Shown: positions 58,174-64,000 of the stretch, in pieces
Layout of the letters: each line of letters opens with the position of its first letter
Position numbering within the stretch: position 1 is the first letter of the stretch
From: Thinopyrum elongatum
Lineage: Eukaryota; Streptophyta; Magnoliopsida; Poales; Poaceae
Length of the DNA stretch: 64,000 nucleotides
Assembly (NCBI GenBank): GCA_011799875.1
Contig: CM022297.1
Coordinates: 534,287,479-534,351,478, forward strand
Direction of reading: 5' to 3'
Notes under the pieces: generated by a model
Seen by the model: only the letters and a program-made list of their open reading frames with translations
Told to the model about the DNA's origin: nothing
Databases searched by the model: none
Translations under genes and position numbers: made by a program

Positions 58174-58778
58174 CATCATAGCGTCATGGTCGTCTCGCCA
58201 TCTATTGCTTCTACAACTATCGCTAACGCATAGTGATAAAGTAAAGCAATTACATGGCATTTGCATTTCATACAATAAATAGACAACCATACGGCTCCTG
58301 CCGATTGCCAGATATCTTACAAAACATGATCATCTCATACAATGACGTATATCACATCATGTCTTGACCATATCACATCACAACATACCCTGCAAAAACA
58401 AGTTAGACGTCCTCTACTTTGTTGTTGCAAGTTTTACGTGGCTGCTACGGGCTTCTAGCAAGAACCGTTCTTACCTACGCATCAAAACCACAACGGTGAT
58501 TTATCAAGTTTGCTGTTTTAACCTTCAACAAGGACCGGCCGCAGTCAAATTCGATTCAACTAAAGTAGGAGAAACAGACACCCGCCAGCCACCTTTATGC
58601 AAAACTAGTTGCATGTCTGTCGGTGGAACCGGTCTTATGAACGTGGTCATGTAAGGTTGGTCCGGGCCGCTTCATCCAACAATACTGCTGAATCAAAATA
58701 AGAAATTGGTGGTAAGCAGTATGAGGATCACCGCCCACAACTCTTTGTGTTCTACTCGTGCATATCATCTACGCATAG
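58174..58778 (-). other. Copia-3 leader, LTR-proximal part
   Basis: Continues the leader after Gypsy-2; homologous to 4180-4785 of Copia-1 (shared CCTCTACTTTGTTGTTGCAA and CAAGAACCGTTCTTACCTAC). Confidence 0.9.
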
Positions 58779-58796
58779 ACCTGGCTCGGATACCAC
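58779..58796 (-). promoter_or_regulatory. Copia-3 primer-binding site
   Basis: GTGGTATCCGAGCCAGG on the element strand, directly inside the 5' LTR, the tRNA-Met type site with one change from TGGTATCAGAGC. Confidence 0.85.
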
Positions 58797-60557
58797 TGAA
58801 GGTAAACGTAGCATGCAATTTCAAAAAAAATTCCTACGCTCAAGCAAGATCTATCTAGGAGATGCATAGCAACGAGGGGGAGAGTGTGTCTACATACCCT
58901 CGTAGACCGTAAGTGGAAGCATTTGACAACGCGGTTGATGTAGTCGAACTTCTTCTAGCTCCGACAGATCAAGCACCGAACACACGGCACCTTTGAGTTC
59001 TGCACACGTTCAGCTCGGTGACGTCCCTCGCCTTCTTGATCCAGCAAGGTGTTGAGGTAGTGGATGAGTTCCGTCAGCACGACGGCGTGGTGACGGTGAT
59101 GGTGAAGTGATTCTCGCAGGGCTTCGCCCAAGCACCGTGAAACTATGACCGAGGGTGTAATCTGTGGAGGGGGGGCGCCGCACACGGCTAACAGTTGATG
59201 TTGTGTGTTCTAGGCGCCCCCTCCCCACGTATATATATAGGTGGGAGGGGGAGGGGAGCACCAAGGGTGCGCCCCAAGTAGGAGGAATCCTACTTGGGGT
59301 CCTCCCCAATTCGGCCTCCCCCCTTCCATAATTGCCGGAGGGGGAAAAGGGAAGAGGAAGGAGAGAAGGAAAGGGGGGGGGGGGGGGGGCGAACCCCCTC
59401 TTTCCCTTCCCCACTCAGCCTCCTTCCATGAGGGGGGAGTGCCACCCCTTGTGGGCTGGTGTGCTCCCCTCTTATGGCCCATATGGCCCATATCTCTCCC
59501 CCGGGGGTTCTGGTAACCCCCCGGTACTCCGATAAATACCCGATACTATCCGGAACACTTCCGGTGTCCGAATACTATCATCCTATATATCAATATTTAC
59601 CTCTCAACCATTTCGAGACTCCTCATCATGTCCGTGATCTCATCCGGGACTCTGAACAACATTCGGTCACCAAATCATGTAACTCATACAATACTAAATC
59701 TTCATCGAACGTTAAGCGTGCGGACCCTACGGGTTCGAGAACTATGTAGACATGACCGAGACACTTCTCCGGTCAATAACCAATAGCGGAACCTGGATGC
59801 TCATATTGGCTCCCACATATTCTACGATGATCTTTATCGGTCGAACCGTTATGACAACATACGTTATTCCCTTTGTCCATCGGTATGTTACTTGCCCGAG
59901 ATTCGATCGTCGGTATCCAGATACCTAGTTCAATCTCATTACCGGTAAGTCTCTTTACTTGTTCCGTAATACATCATCCTGTAACTAACTCATTAGTCAC
60001 TTTGCTTGCAAGGCTTCTTATGATGTGCATTACCGAGAGGGCCCAGAGACACCTCTCCGATACTCGGGGTGACAAATCCTAATCTCGATCTATGCCAACC
60101 CAACAAACACCTTCGAAGATACCTGTAGAGCATCTTTATTATCACCGAGTTACGTTGTGACGTTTGATAGCACACAAGGTATTCCTCCGGTATTCGGGAG
60201 TTGCATAATCTCATAGTCGAAGGAATATGTATTTGACATGAAGAAAGCAATAGCAATAAAACTGAACGATCAATATGCTAAGCTAACGGATGGGTCTTGT
60301 CCATCACATCATTATCCTAATGATGTGATCCCGTTATCAAATGATAACTCATGTCCATGGTCAGGAAACCGTAACCATCTTTGATCAACGAGCTAGTCCA
60401 GTAGAGGCTCACTAGGGACACAGTGTTTGTCTATGTATTCACACATGTATTTAGGTTTCCGATCAATACAATTCTAGCATGAATAATAAACATTTATCAT
60501 GAATAAGGAAATATAAAATAACAACTTTATTATTGCCTCTAGGGCATATTTCCTTCA
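58797..60557 (-). repeat. Copia-3 5' LTR (1761 bp)
   Basis: Partner of 33321-35072 with the same TGAAGG/CCTTCA ends. It carries a 17-base G run (59373-59389) where the 3' LTR has 7 G's, and a TATATATATA box near 59229-59239. Confidence 0.96.
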
Positions 60558-60618
60558 ATACTTGTCCTAGGGTTCACTTTCCAACCCTTAACTTTCCATG
60601 AAATTTATGAAATGTTTC

Positions 60619-60883
60619 CTATTATTGAAGGTGATCTCAAGTTCAATGACGCGCCAGAGAAGATAGAAGATAACTCTAGTGATGATGATGAATCTTTGGA
60701 TGAAGATAGTTAAGGTGAGCTTGTCCGAAAGTATCCAAAGTTTGATGAAAATGCAATAGTGCCATATTTTGAGCTTGGCATTAAATTTAGTGGAAACCAT
60801 GAGTTCAAGCAAGCCATTATAAACTATGGTCTTAATGAGAAGAAAGAAATCATATTTCTCAAGGATGAGGGGGTGACAGAGTA
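60619..60883 (+). pseudogene. MuDR-type transposase N-terminal fragment
   Basis: The frame reads GDLKFNDAPEKIEDNSSDDD, acidic ESLDEDS, a TAA at 60710-60712, then ELVRKYPKFDEN, IVPYFELGIKFSGNHEFKQA, IINYGLNEKKEIIFLKDEGV and a stop at 60881-60883. The F-LGIKF-(N)-EFKQAI-NYGL-KK-I-F-K-DE pattern matches the plant Mutator transposase N-terminal DNA-binding domain after an acidic leader. The DDE catalytic and zinc-finger parts are missing. It lies between inverted termini, which supports the element call. Confidence 0.8.
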
Positions 60884-61332
60884 AGGGCAGTTTGTAGTTG
60901 GCCTTTGTGTCCTTGGTTTTGCTGGTTTACTTGTTGAAGAAAACTAGCAGGTTCGAGAGCTAGCAGGTAACTTCTTACAAAGATGAGCACACATGTGTCG
61001 TGTTTGATGCTTTCTTCAATTTATGTGGGACTATGAAGACCTTAAGAACCTTATGGACCATGCTTTTTGTTGAGATTGTGGGATGTAGTGTTAGAATGTG
61101 ATTAGTATGTATTTATTGATATGGTTGATGCTATGTCGAAGTAATTCACAAACACCTACAACACGTACATCGTTTTGCCGTCATAATACTCACAAATTAA
61201 AAGTGAAAAAAGCACAAATTGTACAGATAATCATAATAATTTTCAGTTAATCCAAAATAATTAAGTGACCAATATTGTATAATTTCAGCTAAAATTGGTT
61301 TACGGTTTGAAATACAATCATTGTTTAGTTTC

Positions 61333-61364
61333 AAATTCAAATTTTGAGCTCAAAATTTGAATTT
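61333..61364. repeat. 32-bp perfect palindrome
   Basis: AAATTCAAATTTTGAG and its exact inverse complement CTCAAAATTTGAATTT meet at a SacI-like GAGCTC centre. It lies in the AT-rich interior of the Mutator-like element, surrounded by looser copies (GTTCAAAATTTAACCTCAAA near 61453). Confidence 0.97.
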
Positions 61365-61722
61365 ACAGATTTTTTATTTTTTTTCCAAAAAATCTTAAAT
61401 AATTCGGTGATCATTTTGCTAAAATTTCAATTAAATCTGACTGTTAGATTTAAGTTCAAAATTTAACCTCAAAATTCAAATCGCACAGAAAATTCAGAAA
61501 AAATTCCAGTGAACCAAAAATAATGCAATGAAAAATCTGTGAAATTTTAGCTAAAATGAACATACGGTTTGAGAGAAACATGTTGTTTTTGTTTTAGTTG
61601 TGAGAGGAGAGAGAAATAGTGATGTGACAGAGATGAGAGAGAAATATGATGACATGACAGTGCTCTCTAGGACAAAAACCGGAGTGAAAACACATCCAAA
61701 CTGGTTAAATGAGAAGGAAGGT

Positions 61723-61741
61723 GGGGGGGGGGGGGGGGGGG
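61723..61741 (+). repeat. G19 homopolymer
   Basis: Uninterrupted run of 19 G's. The length may include sequencing slippage. Confidence 0.95.
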
Positions 61742-61844
61742 TTATAGTTTAGGGGTGTGATTTGAACCAAAACAAAGGTAAGGGTTGTAAACTAAACCGT
61801 GAGACAAGTTTAGGGGGATAATACTGACTTCTCTCTTTAGAAAA

Positions 61845-62155
61845 ATGTTTAGTGTGTCTATAGAAAATGTTCACCGTGTATTTTAAAAATGTTGAATGTG
61901 CATTTGACAAATGTTCAACATGTATTAAAAAAAGGTCAACGTGCATTTGGAGATATTGAACTTCTATCTGGAAAATGTTAAACTTGTATGTAAGAGAATG
62001 TTCAATGTGCATTTGACAAATGTTTAACGTGTATTCGGATAAATGTTTAACATGTATTTGAAGAAATTTTAACGTGTATCTAAAAAAGTTTCAGTGTGTA
62101 TACGAAAAATGTTCAACGTGTATTAAAAAATCTTACATGTATTTTAAAATAGAAA
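61845..62155 (+). repeat. Degenerate ~30-bp tandem repeat
   Basis: About ten drifting units of the form (A)nTGTTCAACGTGTATTTG, e.g. AAAATGTTCACCGTGTATTT, AAATGTTTAACGTGTATTCG and AAAAATGTTCAACGTGTATT. It adjoins the right end of the Mutator-like element. Confidence 0.8.
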
Positions 62156-64000
62156 AAAATGATAAATGAAAGAAAAAAACCCGGTAAAACCAATACAGAG
62201 AAGCAATGGAAAAAAAACTGGATGAAAGGTTCTGAAACCCGGTGGTACATGGAAGCTTACCCCCCCGAAGCAATTTGGGCTAGGCCATCCTAGCGGTCAT
62301 CTAAGGCTAGCCGGGCTATCGTCCCACAAAGAGCGAGATATAGCTCTCGCGAGTTCGCACTGTTAGACGGACACCGGAGGAAAGGGAAGGCAGAGGATTG
62401 TGTTGGATGGGCATCAACCTTCAAGGACAAGCCCATCCTCTCGTGTGTAGTCGGATATGCTGCAATGGCTGACTCTGACCTGCCCCATGCTTGTGCTCAA
62501 ACACCACACCAACACAGGAAACTTATTCAGGCTCCAGAACTAGCCCTGTTCCCCTCGCTTCTAGCCCCCACTTTGGTGCTATGAGGTGGAGGAAAATGGG
62601 GTTTTCATATATTTGTTAAGAATCTTTTTAGAATGAGTTATGCTATCTTAGCAGCAATAGTCCAATGATGGGTGTGGTGTCATTGCAAATACAATTCTTT
62701 TTGTTTTCATTGTCGCGCCAATGCTTTACGCTGTACCGGGCAATGCCTTCGAGCCAGAGCTGTGTATTCTCTTCATGCATGGTCAATTTGATCTTGCGGA
62801 GTTCGTGTTTGTGTCATCGCAAAACTGGTTTTTCAAGTCTTGCGGAATTCATTTTTGTGTCATCACAAAACCTATTTGATAGATCTTGGGGAGTTTGCAT
62901 TTGTAGTTTTGCTAGTGTGGATTGGTGCTTTTGTTAGTTTGACTTTTTGCGGACTTGGAACCCTTGCTCCGCGTTATAGTGAAGACCATGTGGTTCGACA
63001 ATATGCACTTCCGAGGGATCATGCTCGACCATAGGATCATTCATCGCTCATGGCTACCCATCTTTTTGGATGTGCGACACAAGGGGCTCTCTAAAATCTT
63101 TATTGGTTGTGTACGAGTGCAATGTCATTGCTCATGTATAATTGCACGGGTCTTCATTGAAGCTTTGGAATAGTTTCGTCGTTGTAAAGTTTGTCACCAT
63201 AGAGAAGATATATCTGAGAGTTCTCAATGTAATTCTTAGTTCTAGGAGTTACTTTGTAGTTTTTGGATCTTTGGTCCAAAGCATTGTGACTTGTAATGGT
63301 TGTTATGATTGAATAAAGTTACAAGTATTTCTAACTTCTCCAGGCTTTGGTATCTCTCCATCTGAGAACAAAAGTGTAGTAAGACAGCCAAATGATCATT
63401 AGCACGTGCGCCCACAATAGCGACACATAGATCACGATGACGCTGGAGCATGAGCAAGAGCTGACCCATGACAAGCATAAGAGGGAGCGAGTGACATAAG
63501 CAGGGGTGGTGGAAAGATGAGGAAAGAGGTGGACAACTAGGGCATGGCAGACATCATTGTCGTCGAGGCCAACCGTTGTCGCCGGCTGAGACACTGCCTT
63601 AATCCTTAGGTGATGACCAACATTTTAGCTTTTTATTTGGATGGTGTCCAATATTTTGGCACTGCCTTAGTCCTCATGTGCAAATTATTTTTCCTTTCAA
63701 TATTACCCAAAATATGGGGGAGAAAGATCTCTCGCAAAATAGTGGAATTTTGTGTGGGATTGCCTTTGGCTTAAACAAAACATACAACCCTTAAGCTAGT
63801 CCGTCTGGCAACTTCAAAGAAAATCAAACTTTGGCTATATCACGAGCCATGAGCCAGGCCGTTTACCACTACTGAACAATGGTTATAGTTGACCGGGAAT
63901 CATGCACCAACTAGTTTGTTAGTTTTCAAGAAAGTTTATGCTTTATACTTCGATGATTGTGATGAATTGTTACTTGCTCATAAGAAGTTCTATGATAAAG
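62156..64000. other. Unassigned right-hand region
   Basis: 62225-62345 is GC-richer and looks like the end of an AT-rich DNA element (CGAGATATAGCTCTCGCGAG). 62790-62875 contains a local duplication (TTGTGTCATCGCAAAAC and TTGTGTCATCACAAAAC, about 53 bp apart). 62640-63330 has a transcript-like feel, ending with AATAAAG near 63313, but open frames are short and match nothing I know. 63780-64000 is AT-rich without features. Confidence 0.35.

Larger units (their letters stand above)
33321..60557 (-). mobile_element. Copia-3: full-length Angela/BARE/WIS-type element containing two nested insertions
   Basis: Complete on the minus strand: 5' LTR 58797-60557, primer site, leader (58796-58174 and 39705-39090), gag-pol 39089-35106, polypurine tract, 3' LTR 33321-35072. 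Without the 18.46-kb Gypsy-2 insertion it would be about 8.8 kb. The flanks GTACT (33316-33320) and ATACT (60558-60562) are the target duplication with one change. Both LTR ends are TGAAGG/CCTTCA. By-eye comparison of about 685 LTR bases gave about 29 differences (~4%). Confidence 0.96.
60558..61838 (+). mobile_element. Mutator-like element, main part (left tip at 33289-33320)
   Basis: The right terminus (rc from 61838: AAAGAGAGAAGTCAGTATTA, then TCCCCCTAAACTTGTC, then GTTTACAACCCTTACC) mirrors the left terminus assembled from 33289-33320 plus 60558-60595. Inside is a MuDR-type transposase fragment. Total length without Copia-3 is about 1.3 kb, so it is a deletion derivative. The expected 9-bp target duplication is not clear (ATATTTATG against AGAAAAATG). 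Confidence 0.7.

Noticed and set aside
62640..63330. Possible 3' part of a host gene ending with AATAAAG
   Set aside because: Open frames are under 91 codons, overlap in several frames and show no known motif; not enough to call a gene.

Overview
This window looks like intergenic DNA from a large-genome grass of the wheat/barley tribe (Triticeae). The evidence is four Ty1/copia LTRs of the Angela/BARE/WIS type (starting TGTTGGAAATATGCCC or TGAAGGAAATATGCCC), Gypsy LTRs starting TGATACGTCTCC, a Stowaway MITE with the CTCCCTC..GGAGGGAG ends and TA target site, and grass-type LINE remnants. I found no convincing intact host gene, tRNA, rRNA or CRISPR array. Nearly all recognisable coding sequence is transposon-derived and broken. 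Family names come from recalled sequence similarity, not a database search.

Left nest (1-14.9 kb). A Harbinger-like DNA element (13756-14903, left end missing) was hit by Copia-2 (plus strand, 7559-13755). Copia-2 was in turn hit in its integrase region by a Gypsy element, of which one LTR fragment remains (6578-7558). Copia-1 (minus strand, 1-6577, running off the left edge) then entered that Gypsy LTR. Separately, a solo LTR (11960-13687) sits in the 3' LTR of Copia-2 with a perfect TGTGC target-site duplication.

Middle (14.9-33.3 kb). This is a patchwork of small or old elements. It holds MITEs (15383-15500, 15946-16190, 20024-20104, 30911-31330), a truncated minus-strand LINE pseudogene (about 16195-17680), a 61-bp LINE tail and a 442-bp LINE RNase H insertion, each with readable target-site duplications, AT-rich elements with GC-rich ends, a degraded Gypsy LTR (24477-25710), and a second, unrelated Copia lineage (25711-30519) with a short 431-bp LTR.

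Right nest (33.3-62 kb). A Mutator-like element (33289-33320 plus 60558-61838) was split by the full-length Copia-3 (33321-60557). Copia-3 was split in its leader by Gypsy-2 (39706-58168, TSD ATCTC), which has no polymerase and carries one 366-codon ORF. Gypsy-2 was split by a young non-autonomous LTR element (43515-54545, TSD TATAA) with 4.4-kb LTRs and a 2.25-kb internal domain, a LARD-like design. LTR-to-LTR differences counted by eye in sample stretches are about 4% for Copia-3 and Gypsy-2 and about 1.4% for the LARD-like element, which agrees with the nesting order.

The most interesting object is the LARD-like element. Its only sizeable ORF (48284-48916) encodes a 210-aa protein that is not Gag or Pol and whose first ~96 residues read like a double-stranded-RNA-binding domain. 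Its LTRs carry two 40-nt hairpins whose outer stems differ by a compensatory base-pair change. The remainder, 62.2-64 kb, is unassigned.
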